DNA of 64,000 bases from Solimonas_A sp052035235 (GCA_052035235.1 JBPOHT010000004.1:123746-187745); one strand, 5' to 3'. Positions 35,314-44,175 are shown, counted from the first letter of the stretch. Translations and numbers: made by a program. The notes: generated by a model from the sequence alone, not told the origin.

Positions 35314-37677
35314 CTACTCTGGCGGAAGTGTACGGCCCTTGCGCAGCAGCGCCACGAAGTCCTCCGGTGGCAGTGCCGGACTGAACAGGTGCCCCTGGAT
35401 TTCATCGCAGTGCAGCAGGCGCAGGAACTTGAGCTGCTCGGTGGAATCCACCCCCTCGGCCACCACCCGCAGGCCCATCGAGTGCGCCAGCGAGATCACC
35501 GAGGAGACGATGCTGATGGTATGGGCGCTGTCGCTCATGCGCAGCACGAAGGAGCGGTCGATCTTCACCGTGGACAGCGGCAGCTTAGACAGGTAGGACA
35601 ACGAGGAATAGCCGGTGCCAAAGTCGTCCAGCGCCAGGTTTACGCCCATGTCGCGCAGGCGCTGCAACAGCGGCAGGGTGGCGTCGGGGTTGGCCAGCAT
35701 GCTGGACTCGGTCAGCTCCAGTTCCAGTCCGCTGGCGCTGCCGGGGTAGCGCTGCAGCACGTGCCCGACGTGATCGATGAAAGCGGAGTCCCGCAACTGC
35801 ACCGCCGAGACGTTGACCGCGATACGTGGCACGGCGATGCCCGCGCGCAGCCAACTGGACCGGTCCGCCACCGCCTGCTCCAGCGCCCAGCGGCCGACCT
35901 CCACGATCATGCCGTTCTCCTCCAGCAGCGGGATGAACTGCCCGGGCGGCACCAGGCCCAGCTCGGGACTCTCCCAGCGGATCAGCGCCTCCGCTCCGCA
36001 GACCGCACCATCCGCCAGGTCCACCTTGGGCTGGTAATACAGCACGAACTGGTCCTCCTGCAGTGCATGGCGCAGCCGTGTCTCCAGTTCCAGGCGCTGC
36101 TTCATCGCCGAGCCCATCTGCGCGGTGTAGAACAGGTAGCGCTCGCCGGTCTGCTTGGCACGCTTGAGCGCGGCCTCGGCGTTGCGGAAGAGGGTTTCGC
36201 CATCGTCCCCGTCCTCGGGGTACAGGGCCAGGCCGACCTTGCCCGACAGGCTCAGGGCGCGCCCTGCCACATCGATCGGGCGGCTCAGCCTCGTCCAGAC
36301 GCGATCGCGCAGCATCGGCGACAGGCTGCCGGCATCCTTCAGGTCCGGGATCACGGCGGCGAAGCGGTCCCCGCCGGTACGGGCGAGGTAGGCCGGGCTG
36401 CCGGCGAGCCGCGTCAGGCGCTCCGCCACGCTCTTGAGCACCTCGTCGCCGGCGGCCATGCCGACGGCGTCGTTCACCGCCTTGAATTGCACCAGGTCCA
36501 CCAGGATCACGGCCAGGCGGCCGGTAGCCTGGCGCGCCGCCAGCAGGTGCTGGCCGAGGCGCTCATGGAACAGGCGGCGATTGGCCAGGCCGGTCAGCGG
36601 ATCGTAGTAGGACAGGAAATCCAGCCGCTCCTCATTGGCGATGAATTCCAGGGCATGGGAGATGTCTCCCGCCAGTTCGGAGAGCAACTGCTGTTCTTCC
36701 TGGCTGAAGAAGTCGGGCTCGGCGGCATACAGCGCCAGGCAGCCGGCCAGGCGCGACCGGGCGAAGACCGGCAGTATCGCCACCGAGCGGAAGCCACGCT
36801 CCAGCGCCGCGTCGCGCCAGGGGTTCATCAAGGGGTCGCGCGCGATGTCGTTGCAGACGATCTCGCGGCGCTCGCGAAGGGCCATGGTGGCTGGGCCGCT
36901 CCGGCGACCGGCGCGCTGGTTCTCGCGCACCAGATCGGTATAACCATGGTCCTCTCCGTGGCAGGCCACCGGCTCAACCACCTCGCCTTGCTGCACGCCG
37001 ATCCAGGCCAAGCGGAAACCGCCCTGGTCCACGGCGGTGCGGCAGACCTCTTTGAACAGCTGCTGCTGGTTGCGGCAGCGCACGATCTCGGCGGCGATGC
37101 GGCTGCGCATGCGGTGGATACGGGTCAGTCGCCGCAGAGCGTTCTCGCTGTGTTCGCGCTGGGCGATCTCGCGACGCAGCTCCCGGGCCTGGCGCTGGGC
37201 CTGGCGGTATAGCCGGATGTTCTCCCTGAATATAGTCAGCCCCGTCGCCAGCATCATCCCGATCTGCTCGTCGGAAGCGCTGAAGGGGTCCTTTCCTGGC
37301 GATCGGCCCAGCAGCAGCCAGCCGGCCGGGCGGCCCTCGTTCTGCATGGGCATGGCCAGCAGGGCACCCATCGGGGGCAGTCGCTGCGGCAACTGTGCCG
37401 GCTCCAGGGGGACCGAAGGCGAGCTGATGCGCAGGGTCAGGGCCGGGCGGTCGCGGAGCAACTCGCCGGCAGTGGGAAACTGTCCGCGGTCGTCGGGCAG
37501 CAGCAGTTCCACGTGATCGGCCTGCAGGATTTCACGTGCCTCGCCGTACAGGTGACGCAACTGGGCGTCCGGATCGGCTTCCGCGGCCAGCGTCAGGCCC
37601 AGGCGTACCATGCGGGCGAAGCGGTCGCCCTCTGCCGGGGCATCCTGCCCTGCCCATGGCTTGATTGCAGGCTCCAT
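35314..37677 (-). CDS. GAF-GGDEF-EAL c-di-GMP signalling protein with degenerate GGDEF
   Basis: The 787-residue cytosolic protein has two GAF-like sensor regions (about 20-170 and 190-340), then GGDEF (about 355-515) and EAL (about 525-775) domains. The GGDEF active-site loop reads RTGGDRFAAV (around residue 436), so the essential Glu is replaced by Arg and cyclase activity is unlikely. The EAL domain keeps EALIRW (about 563), DDFGTGYSS, VKIDRS and AEGVDS, so it should hydrolyse c-di-GMP. The start at 37677 has AAGGAGG upstream. It lies between divergent steroid operons and may link them to c-di-GMP signalling; that is inference. Confidence 0.85.
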   Translation of the reverse strand: MEPAIKPWAGQDAPAEGDRFARMVRLGLTLAAEADPDAQLRHLYGEAREILQADHVELLLPDDRGQFPTAGELLRDRPALTLRISSPSVPLEPAQLPQRLPPMGALLAMPMQNEGRPAGWLLLGRSPGKDPFSASDEQIGMMLATGLTIFRENIRLYRQAQRQARELRREIAQREHSENALRRLTRIHRMRSRIAAEIVRCRNQQQLFKEVCRTAVDQGGFRLAWIGVQQGEVVEPVACHGEDHGYTDLVRENQRAGRRSGPATMALRERREIVCNDIARDPLMNPWRDAALERGFRSVAILPVFARSRLAGCLALYAAEPDFFSQEEQQLLSELAGDISHALEFIANEERLDFLSYYDPLTGLANRRLFHERLGQHLLAARQATGRLAVILVDLVQFKAVNDAVGMAAGDEVLKSVAERLTRLAGSPAYLARTGGDRFAAVIPDLKDAGSLSPMLRDRVWTRLSRPIDVAGRALSLSGKVGLALYPEDGDDGETLFRNAEAALKRAKQTGERYLFYTAQMGSAMKQRLELETRLRHALQEDQFVLYYQPKVDLADGAVCGAEALIRWESPELGLVPPGQFIPLLEENGMIVEVGRWALEQAVADRSSWLRAGIAVPRIAVNVSAVQLRDSAFIDHVGHVLQRYPGSASGLELELTESSMLANPDATLPLLQRLRDMGVNLALDDFGTGYSSLSYLSKLPLSTVKIDRSFVLRMSDSAHTISIVSSVISLAHSMGLRVVAEGVDSTEQLKFLRLLHCDEIQGHLFSPALPPEDFVALLRKGRTLPPE

Positions 37678-37810
37678 GTGCCCCCTCCTTGGGCCCCCTG
37701 AATATAGCGCAAGGAATACCATAAAAAAGGTTTTCCAGGGTGCTATCGGCCCCCGCCGATCTCACTGCGTACAGTCTCATCCCAACGGATGAAGATCAAA
37801 AACGCCCTCC

Positions 37811-37842
37811 GGACCAATATGGCGCCACTACCCATATTCCGG
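37811..37842. promoter_or_regulatory. Candidate operator or promoter region upstream of hsaC
   Basis: In the divergent gap between the GGDEF-EAL gene and hsaC there is an imperfect inverted repeat. AATATGG (37816-37822) is mirrored by CCATATT (37832-37838), with GGACC and CCGG flanks. It is 17 bases upstream of the chosen hsaC start. It is one of few AT-containing palindromes here and could bind a regulator of the long operon. Low confidence. Confidence 0.3.
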
Positions 37843-37854
37843 CAATCGGCTCCA

Positions 37855-38748
37855 ATGATCAGAATCGAATCACTGGCTTACATCGTTGCGCAAAGCACGG
37901 ACACCGCCAAGTGGAAGACCTACGGCGAGCAGGTGCTCGGCATGTCCACCTCGGCCACCGCCGACGGCGGATTGTTCCTGAAAATGGACGAACGGTCGTA
38001 CCGCATCGCGGTCGTGCCGGGTGCGGAAGATCGCTACCTGGCCTCCGGCTGGGAGGTGCGCGACGAAGCCGCCTACCGGGATGCGCTGGCGGCCCTGGCC
38101 CAGGCCGGCGTCGAGGTGGAGACGGCGGATGCCGGGCTGGTCGCTGCGCGCCAGGTCAAGGCCCTGTCCTCGTTCTCCGATCCCGCCGGCAACCGCCACG
38201 AAATCTCCCACGGCTACACCGGCCCCAAGGCTCCCTTCAACTCGCCGATCGGCGTGCAGGGCTTCAAGACCGGCCACCAGGGCATGGGCCACACCGTGCT
38301 GCCCGCCGCGGGCACCTTCGATGCCAGCCTGAAGTTCTGGCAGGACGTGTTCGGCTTCGGCATCACCGACATCTTCAACTTCCAGCCGGGCCCGGACGCG
38401 CCGGTGATCCGCATCTACTTCCTGCACGCCGCCAGCGGCCGCCACCACAGCCTGGCGCTGGCCGAGATGCCCAGCCCCTCCGGCTGCGTGCACGCCATGG
38501 TCGAGGTCGACACCATTACCGACGTGGGCAAGGCCTATGACCGCGTGCAGAAGCAGGCCGTCAAGATGATGGCCACCCTGGGCGAGCACGAGAACGACCG
38601 CATGACCTCGTTCTACGTGATGACTCCCGGCAACTTTGCACTCGAGTACGGGTGGGGCGGCATCAGCGTCGAACCCGGAAAATGGGAGACGACCCGGACC
38701 CAGCAGGTCTCCATCTGGGGCCACGACTTCTCGGTGGGCTTCCGCTAA
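37855..38748 (+). CDS. hsaC: 3,4-DHSA extradiol dioxygenase HsaC-like (type I, BphC family)
   Basis: The 297-residue protein has two VOC modules, as in BphC/HsaC. It cleaves the catechol ring A of 3,4-DHSA next to the hydroxyls. The iron ligands are visible as H146 (GHTVL), a His in the RHHSLAL pair (197/198), and E264 (LEYGWGG). Other HsaC-like points are PGAEDRYLASGWE, MPSPSGCVHAMVEV and the end WGHDFSVGFR. The stop overlaps the ipdA start (TAATG), so it heads the ipd operon. An in-frame ATG at 37819 is an alternative start, but it would include the palindrome at 37811-37842. No strong Shine-Dalgarno is seen. Confidence 0.88.
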   Translation: MIRIESLAYIVAQSTDTAKWKTYGEQVLGMSTSATADGGLFLKMDERSYRIAVVPGAEDRYLASGWEVRDEAAYRDALAALAQAGVEVETADAGLVAARQVKALSSFSDPAGNRHEISHGYTGPKAPFNSPIGVQGFKTGHQGMGHTVLPAAGTFDASLKFWQDVFGFGITDIFNFQPGPDAPVIRIYFLHAASGRHHSLALAEMPSPSGCVHAMVEVDTITDVGKAYDRVQKQAVKMMATLGEHENDRMTSFYVMTPGNFALEYGWGGISVEPGKWETTRTQQVSIWGHDFSVGFR

Positions 38749-39629
38749 TGGCACTCAACAAGCAAATGACCGCCGCCCAGGCTGTTGCGCAGCTGCGCGA
38801 CGGCATGACCATCGGCATCGGCGGCTGGGGCCCGCGGCGCAAGCCGATGGCGCTGGTGCGCGAGATCCTGCGCTCGCCGCTGAAGGACCTCACTGTGGTG
38901 TCCTACGGCGGCCCGGATGTCGGCATGCTCTGCGCCGCCGGCAAGGTGAAGAAGCTGGTCTACGCCTTCGTCACCATGGACGCGATCCCGCTGGAGCCCT
39001 GGTTCCGCAAGTCGCGTGAATCCGCCGCCATCGAGGTGATGGAGCTGGACGAGGGCATGTTCGAGTGGGGCCTGCGCGCCGCCGGCATGCGCATGTCCTT
39101 CCTGCCCACGCGCTGTGGCCTGGCCACCGACGTGCTGGCCCGCAACCCCTCGCTGAAGACCATCCAGTCGCCCTATGCCGACGGCGAGGTCTACGTCGCC
39201 ATGCCGGCGCTGAAGCTCGATGCCGCGCTGCTCCACGTCAACCAGGCCGACCGCCTGGGCAACACCCTGATCCGCGGTGCCGACACCTTCTTCGATCACC
39301 TCTACGCCCGCGCCGCCGACGCCTGCTACGTCAGCGCCGAAACGGTGATCGAGCGCTTCGAGCTGGACGCCGAGACCGCCAAGCAGAACCCCTTCGAGCG
39401 CTACCTGGTCAAGGGCGTGGTGCATGCGCCGCTGGGCGCGCACCCCACCTACCTCGGCCCCGACTACGGCTGGGACATGGACCACCTCAAGCGCTACAAC
39501 GCCTCGGCCACCGAGGAAGGCGGCTGGGAGAAGTACGTGGCGGAATTCGTCACCCCGGGTGAGAGCGAATACCTGGCGAAGATCGGCGGCACCGAGCGCG
39601 CCGCCAAGCTCAAGCAGCCGGTGTTCTGA
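38748..39629 (+). CDS. ipdA: Ring-C hydrolase subunit IpdA (CoA-transferase fold)
   Basis: This 293-residue protein is the alpha subunit of the family I CoA-transferase fold. Together with IpdB it forms IpdAB, which in mycobacteria and rhodococci hydrolyses the last carbocyclic ring (COCHEA-CoA) instead of moving CoA. Visible are the opening MTIGIGGWGPRRKPMALVREIL and LTVVSYGGPDVGMLCAAGKV. The start overlaps the hsaC stop, and ipdB follows after two bases, so the three genes are tightly coupled. Assignment rests on similarity and on the full ipd context. Confidence 0.85.
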   Translation: MALNKQMTAAQAVAQLRDGMTIGIGGWGPRRKPMALVREILRSPLKDLTVVSYGGPDVGMLCAAGKVKKLVYAFVTMDAIPLEPWFRKSRESAAIEVMELDEGMFEWGLRAAGMRMSFLPTRCGLATDVLARNPSLKTIQSPYADGEVYVAMPALKLDAALLHVNQADRLGNTLIRGADTFFDHLYARAADACYVSAETVIERFELDAETAKQNPFERYLVKGVVHAPLGAHPTYLGPDYGWDMDHLKRYNASATEEGGWEKYVAEFVTPGESEYLAKIGGTERAAKLKQPVF

Positions 39630-39631
39630 TC

Positions 39632-40441
39632 ATGACGCAAATGACCGAAAACGAAGTGGTGTCCCTGGCCGAGCTGATGATCGTCGCCGCCTCCGAGGCT
39701 TGGCGCGACAATGGCGAAATCCTGGCTTCCGGCATCGGCGTGATCCCGCGCATCGGCGCGTCGCTGGCCAAGCTGACGCACTCGCCCGAGTTGCTGATGA
39801 CCGACAGCGAAGCCTTCCTCGTGTCCGAGCCGGTGCCCCTGGGTGCCCGCGGTGAGTACAAGCCTAAGTACGAAGGCTACATGTCCTTCGAGCGCGTGTT
39901 CGAATGCGTCTGGGGCGGCAAGCGCCACGCCATGATCGGCCCGACGCAGATCGACCGCTGGGGCCAGACCAACCTGTCCTCCGTCGGCCCCTACGAGAAG
40001 CCCAAGTCGGCGATCCTCGGCGTGCGCGGCCTGCCGGGCAACAGCATCAACCACATCAACTCCATGATCGTGCCCAACCACGGACCGCGCGTGTTCGTGG
40101 CCGGCGAGGTCGACATGGTTTCCGGCGTCGGCTACAAGCCCGAGCGCTGGGCGCCGGGCATGAAGCAGGACTTCGTCGACATCCGCCTGGTGGTCACCGA
40201 CCTCTGCGTACTGGACTTCGGCGGCCCGGACCACGCGGTCCGCGTGAAGTCGCTGCACCCGGGCGTCACGTTCGAGCAGGTGCAGGCCGCCACCGGCTTC
40301 CCGCTGCTGCAGGCGCCGGACATGGGCGAAACGCCGCTGCCCACCGCCGAGCAGCTCGCCGTGATCCGCCGCATGGACCCGCACAACCTGCGCGCGATGC
40401 AGCTCAAGAACAACCCGCCCGCCGTGAAGGCCGCCGCGTGA
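39632..40441 (+). CDS. ipdB: Ring-C hydrolase subunit IpdB
   Basis: The 269-residue beta subunit of the IpdAB hydrolase has the CoA-transferase-like block VSLAELMIVAASEAWRDNGEI and GPTQIDRWGQTNLSSVGPY, followed by RGLPGNSINHINS. It pairs with IpdA encoded directly upstream. Together they open ring C of the CoA-bound single-ring intermediate. The stop overlaps the GTG of the DUF35 gene (GTGA). Confidence 0.85.
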   Translation: MTQMTENEVVSLAELMIVAASEAWRDNGEILASGIGVIPRIGASLAKLTHSPELLMTDSEAFLVSEPVPLGARGEYKPKYEGYMSFERVFECVWGGKRHAMIGPTQIDRWGQTNLSSVGPYEKPKSAILGVRGLPGNSINHINSMIVPNHGPRVFVAGEVDMVSGVGYKPERWAPGMKQDFVDIRLVVTDLCVLDFGGPDHAVRVKSLHPGVTFEQVQAATGFPLLQAPDMGETPLPTAEQLAVIRRMDPHNLRAMQLKNNPPAVKAAA

Positions 40442-40881
40442 GCGCAGTGCTGAACCAGCAGACCGCCCAAGTGCCAGTCCTGGAAGGTTGGTTCACGCTC
40501 GACCAGCAGCGTCCCCACCTGCTGGGCACGCGCTGCACGGCCTGTGGCACCTACTACTTCCCCAAGCTGAAGGGCTACTGCCGCAACCCGGATTGCAACA
40601 GCGAGAGCTTCGAGGAAGTGCCGCTGTCGCGCACGGGCAAGCTGTGGTCCTTCACCAACGCCTCCTACCAGCCGCCCGAGCCCTACGTGCAGGTCGACAA
40701 GGACGCCTTCGTGCCCTTCGCCATCGCCGCGGTGGAGCTGGAGAAGGAAAAGATGATCGTGCTCGGCCAGGTCGTAACGGGCACCGGTGTGGAATCCCTG
40801 CGCGCCGGCCTGATGATGGAACTGGTGCTGGAGCCGCTGGCCGACGGCAAGCTGACCTGGAAGTGGAAGGTGGCGGCATGA
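40438..40881 (+). CDS. DUF35 zinc-ribbon/OB-fold protein (ChsH2-C-like), partner of the following thiolase
   Basis: The 147-residue protein has a zinc ribbon of four cysteines (RCTACGTYY...YCRNPDC) and then an OB-fold (FAIAAVELEKEKMIVLGQVV). DUF35 proteins bind lipid-transfer thiolases (Ltp) and help hold the acyl-CoA substrate; ChsH2-Ltp2 aldolase is the known steroid example. The GTG start overlaps ipdB. The Ltp-like gene follows after a palindromic repeat, so the pair is split by the repeat. Confidence 0.82.
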   Translation: MSAVLNQQTAQVPVLEGWFTLDQQRPHLLGTRCTACGTYYFPKLKGYCRNPDCNSESFEEVPLSRTGKLWSFTNASYQPPEPYVQVDKDAFVPFAIAAVELEKEKMIVLGQVVTGTGVESLRAGLMMELVLEPLADGKLTWKWKVAA

Positions 40882-40902
40882 AGACCTTCTGCTTTGTTAT
40901 CC

Positions 40903-41020
40903 CCTCGCCCGCTTGCGGGAGAGGGTGGCCCATAGGGCCGGGAGAGGGCGCTGTAACCCTTGCAGTAGCTACAGAAACCCTCTCCCCCAGCCCCTCTCCC
41001 GCCAGCGGGCGAGGGGAGGA
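40903..41020. repeat. Palindromic repeat, CCCTCTCCC/GGGAGAGGG family, copy 4
   Basis: The outer arms are CCCCTCGCCCGCTTGCGGGA and CTCTCCCGCCAGCGGGCGAG, with inner GGGAGAGGGCGCTGTAA and CTACAGAAACCCTCTCCCC. It lies inside the hsaC-ipd operon. Its last bases, GGGGAGGA, sit just upstream of the Ltp start and act as its ribosome-binding site. Confidence 0.85.
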
Positions 41021-41026
41021 AATGGC

Positions 41027-42214
41027 ATGAGCACCAATCGCGACATCGCCGTCCTCGGCGTCGGCATGCACCCCTGGGGCAAGTGGGGTAAGAATTTCGT
41101 CGAGTACGGCGTCAAGGCCGCGCGTGACGCGCTGGCCGACTCCGGCGTGAACTGGCGCGACATCCAGTTCGTCTCCGGTGCCGCGACCATCCGCAACGGC
41201 TATCCCGGCCAGGTGGCGGGCGCCACCTTCGCCCAGGCCCTTGGCTGGCAGGGCGCGCAGGTCAACACCTCCTACGCCGCCTGTGCCTCCGGCTCCCAGG
41301 CCCTGGCCGCCGCACGCTCCAAGATCCTCTCGGGCGAGTGCGAGGTGGCGCTGGTGATCGGCGCCGACACCACGCCCAAGGGCTTCCTCAAGCCGCAGCC
41401 GGGCGACCGTCCGGACGATCCGGATTGGGTGCGCTTCCGCATCGGCATCACCAACCCGACCTATTTCGCGCTCTACGCCCGCCGCCGCATCGAGATGTAC
41501 GGCGACACGCTGGAGGACTTCGCGCAGGTCAAGATCAAGAACGCCCAGCACGGCCTGGCCAACGTCAACGCGCGCTACCGCAAGGCCTTCAGCGCCGCGG
41601 ACGTGGCCGCCTCGCCGATGGTCGCCGACCCGCTGCGCCTGATGGACATCTGCGCCACCTCCGACGGCGCCGCCGCGATCATCGTCTCCAGCGTCGAGTA
41701 CGCCAGGAGAATCGGCAAGGCCAAGGCACCGCGCATCGCCGCCATCTCCACCGTGACGCCGAGCTTCGCCTCCGCCCTGGTCGAGATGCCGGACATCGCG
41801 ACCGATTCGGCCGTGGCCGTGCCGGCGCAGAGCTTCCGCGCCGCGCTGCCGAGGAAGGCCTACGAGGAAGCCGGCATCGGCCCCGAGGATGTCAGCGTCG
41901 CCGAGGTCTACGATCTCTCCACCGCGCTGGAGCTGGACTGGATCGAGGACCTGCAGCTCTGCGCCCGCGGCGACGCGGCCAGGCTGCTGCGTGAGGGCGC
42001 GACGAAGGTGGGCGGACGCCTGCCGGTGAACCCCTCCGGTGGCCTGGCCTGCTTCGGCGAGGCGGTTCCGGCCCAGGCGCTGGCGCAGGTCTGCGAACTG
42101 ACCTGGCAGCTGCGCGGCCAGGCCGGCGAGCGCCAGGTGGCGAACGCCAAGGTTGGCATCACGGCGAACCAGGGCCTGTTCGGCCACGGTTCCTCGGTGA
42201 TCGTAAAGGCCTGA
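41027..42214 (+). CDS. Lipid-transfer (Ltp2/Ltp3-like) thiolase-fold protein, probable aldolase
   Basis: The 395-residue thiolase-fold protein resembles steroid Ltp enzymes, which cleave aldol adducts of side-chain CoA esters. The first thiolase cysteine position is filled (C86 in YAACASG). The usual GHP histidine is not: the matching segment reads NPSGGLACFGEAVPAQ. A tyrosine at 295 (VAEVYDLST) matches a position reported as catalytic in Ltp2. This favours carbon-carbon (retro-aldol) cleavage over thiolysis. The DUF35 partner is encoded just before. What it cleaves in the ipd operon is not known to me. Confidence 0.75.
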   Translation: MSTNRDIAVLGVGMHPWGKWGKNFVEYGVKAARDALADSGVNWRDIQFVSGAATIRNGYPGQVAGATFAQALGWQGAQVNTSYAACASGSQALAAARSKILSGECEVALVIGADTTPKGFLKPQPGDRPDDPDWVRFRIGITNPTYFALYARRRIEMYGDTLEDFAQVKIKNAQHGLANVNARYRKAFSAADVAASPMVADPLRLMDICATSDGAAAIIVSSVEYARRIGKAKAPRIAAISTVTPSFASALVEMPDIATDSAVAVPAQSFRAALPRKAYEEAGIGPEDVSVAEVYDLSTALELDWIEDLQLCARGDAARLLREGATKVGGRLPVNPSGGLACFGEAVPAQALAQVCELTWQLRGQAGERQVANAKVGITANQGLFGHGSSVIVKA

Positions 42215-42218
42215 GCCC

Positions 42219-43085
42219 ATGAACCAGCCCGCCAACACCGAGCGCGACGAGGTCGTGCTCTATGAGGTCCGCGACGGCATCGCCTGGCTGACGATGAACC
42301 GGCCGCGCTACCACAACGCGCAGAACTCCAAGATGACCTACGCGCTCGACTCCGCCTTCCGGCGCGCGGTCGACGACGACGCGGTCAAGGTGATCGTGCT
42401 GGCGGGCACCGGCAAGAACTTCTCCGCCGGCCATGACATCGGCACGCCGGAGCGCGACGCGCACGAGAGCTTCGAGCGCCAGCATCTCTGGTACGACCAT
42501 GTCGGCAAGCCCGGTGGCGAGTTCCAGTATGCGCGCGAGCAGGAGGTCTATCTGGGCATGTGCCGCCGCTGGCGCGACGTGCCCAAGCCGACCATCGCGA
42601 TGGTGCAGGGCGCCTGCATCGCCGGCGGCCTGATGCTGGCCTGGACCTGCGACCTGATCGTGGCCAGCGAGGACGCCTACTTCCAGGACCCGGTGCTGAA
42701 GATGGGTATCCCGGGCGTGGAGTACTTCGCCCATGCCTTCGAGCTGCATCCGCGCATCGCCAAGGAATTCCTGTTCCTGGGCGAGAAGATGAAGGCCGAC
42801 CGCGCCCACCTCATGGGCATGGTCAACCGCGTGGTGCCGCGCGAGGAGCTTCAGGCCTCGGTCGAGGCCATCGCCCAGAAGCTCGCCGCGCAGCCGCGCC
42901 TGGCGATGGCCCTGGCCAAGCAGGCGATCAACCACGTCGAGGAACTGCGCGGCAAGCGCTCGGCAATGGATGCCGCCTTCGGCTGGCACCACCTCGCGCA
43001 TGTCCACAACCAGCTGCTGACAGGCAACAACCTCGCCGGCCTGGACGCCAAGGCCATGGCCGCGGCGAACAAGAAGAACGAGTAG
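42219..43085 (+). CDS. Enoyl-CoA hydratase family protein
   Basis: This 288-residue crotonase is a little longer than average. The oxyanion-hole elements are GTGKNFSAGHDIGTPE and VQGACIAGGLMLAWTCDLI, with an extended segment between them (HESFERQHLWYDHVGKPGG). The active-site strip KMGIPGVEYFAHAFELHP has no typical double glutamate, so the chemistry may be different from simple hydration. It sits between the Ltp-like gene and ipdC, five bases after the Ltp stop, so a role in C/D-ring breakdown is likely. It is not EchA20, which is encoded two genes later. Confidence 0.78.
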   Translation: MNQPANTERDEVVLYEVRDGIAWLTMNRPRYHNAQNSKMTYALDSAFRRAVDDDAVKVIVLAGTGKNFSAGHDIGTPERDAHESFERQHLWYDHVGKPGGEFQYAREQEVYLGMCRRWRDVPKPTIAMVQGACIAGGLMLAWTCDLIVASEDAYFQDPVLKMGIPGVEYFAHAFELHPRIAKEFLFLGEKMKADRAHLMGMVNRVVPREELQASVEAIAQKLAAQPRLAMALAKQAINHVEELRGKRSAMDAAFGWHHLAHVHNQLLTGNNLAGLDAKAMAAANKKNE

Positions 43086-43089
43086 TCCG

Positions 43090-44175
43090 ATGAGCCAATC
43101 CCTGCAAACCGAACTGACGCGCCTGCTGGGCTGCCGCTACCCCATCGTGCAGACCGCGATGGGCTGGGTGGCGGACGCCAAGCTGGTGGCCGCGACCAGC
43201 AACGCTGGCGGCTTCGGCTTCCTGGCCGCCGCCACCATGTCCACCGCGCAGCTGGAGCAGGCCATCGCCGACGTGCGTGCTGCTACGCCGGCGCTGTTCG
43301 GCGTGAACTTCCACATGTTCCAGCCCAATGCGCTGGAAGTGATCGAGCTCTGCCTGAAGCACAAGGACCGCGTGCGCGCGGTGTCCTACGGCCGCGGCCC
43401 CGACGCCAAGACCATCAAGCGTTTCAAGGAAGCCGGCATCCTGTGCATGCCCACCGTCGGCGCGCTGAAGCACGCGCAGAAGGCGGTGGAGCTGGGTGCC
43501 GACATCATCACCGTGCAGGGCGCGGAGGGCGGCGGCCACACCGGATCGGTGCCCACCACGCTACTGCTGCCGCAGGTACTGGACGCCGTGAAGGTGCCGG
43601 TGGTCGCGGCAGGCGGCTTCCACAGCGGCCGCGGCCTGGCTGGCGCGCTGGCCTTCGGCGCCGCCGGCATTGCCATGGGCACGCGCTTCCTGATGACGGC
43701 CGAGTCGCCGGTACCACAGGCCACGCTGCAGAAGTACGTGGCGGTGAAGGAGCCGGCGCAGATCCGCGCGTCCACCGCCGTCGACGGCATGCCGCAGCGC
43801 ATGATCGACAACCCCTTCCTGCTGAAGCTGGAAAGCGGTGGCCTGCTGCACCGCCTGTTCGTCGCCCTGAGCAGCGCCTGGAAATGGCGTGTGCACACCG
43901 GCATGTCGATCGGCCACATGGCCAAGACCTTCTTCGCCGCCCTGCGCGAAGGCGACTCCGCGATCCAGACCATGATGGCGGCCAACGCCCCGGTGCTGAT
44001 CCAGCGCGCCATGGTCGAGGGCCGCCCGGACGAGGGCGTACTGCCCTCCGGCCAGGTCGCCGCCGTGATCGGCTCACTGCCCAGCGTCAAGGACGTGATC
44101 GAAGGCATCGCCACGGAGGCCGAGGCCCGCCTCGCCAGCCTTTCCAACCGTATTCCCCTGGATAAAACCGCATGA
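43090..44175 (+). CDS. ipdC: IpdC-like flavin enzyme of the nitronate monooxygenase family
   Basis: The 361-residue FMN TIM-barrel protein has the NMO-family start YPIVQTAMGWVADAKLVAA. The FMN-phosphate region is QGAEGGGHTGS and AAGGFHSGRGLAGALAFGA. In mycobacteria IpdC takes part in the oxidation steps that prepare the HIP-CoA derivative for ring D opening, with a double bond introduced near the ketone. The stop overlaps the echA20 start (ATGA). Length and context (ipdAB, echA20, fadE31, fadA6) match the actinobacterial cluster. Confidence 0.83.
   Translation: MSQSLQTELTRLLGCRYPIVQTAMGWVADAKLVAATSNAGGFGFLAAATMSTAQLEQAIADVRAATPALFGVNFHMFQPNALEVIELCLKHKDRVRAVSYGRGPDAKTIKRFKEAGILCMPTVGALKHAQKAVELGADIITVQGAEGGGHTGSVPTTLLLPQVLDAVKVPVVAAGGFHSGRGLAGALAFGAAGIAMGTRFLMTAESPVPQATLQKYVAVKEPAQIRASTAVDGMPQRMIDNPFLLKLESGGLLHRLFVALSSAWKWRVHTGMSIGHMAKTFFAALREGDSAIQTMMAANAPVLIQRAMVEGRPDEGVLPSGQVAAVIGSLPSVKDVIEGIATEAEARLASLSNRIPLDKTA

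Noticed and set aside
39904..40437. Long in-frame extension of the DUF35 protein into ipdB
   Set aside because: The extended part is a shadow of ipdB; the DUF35 domain begins after the GTG at 40438, which overlaps the ipdB stop.
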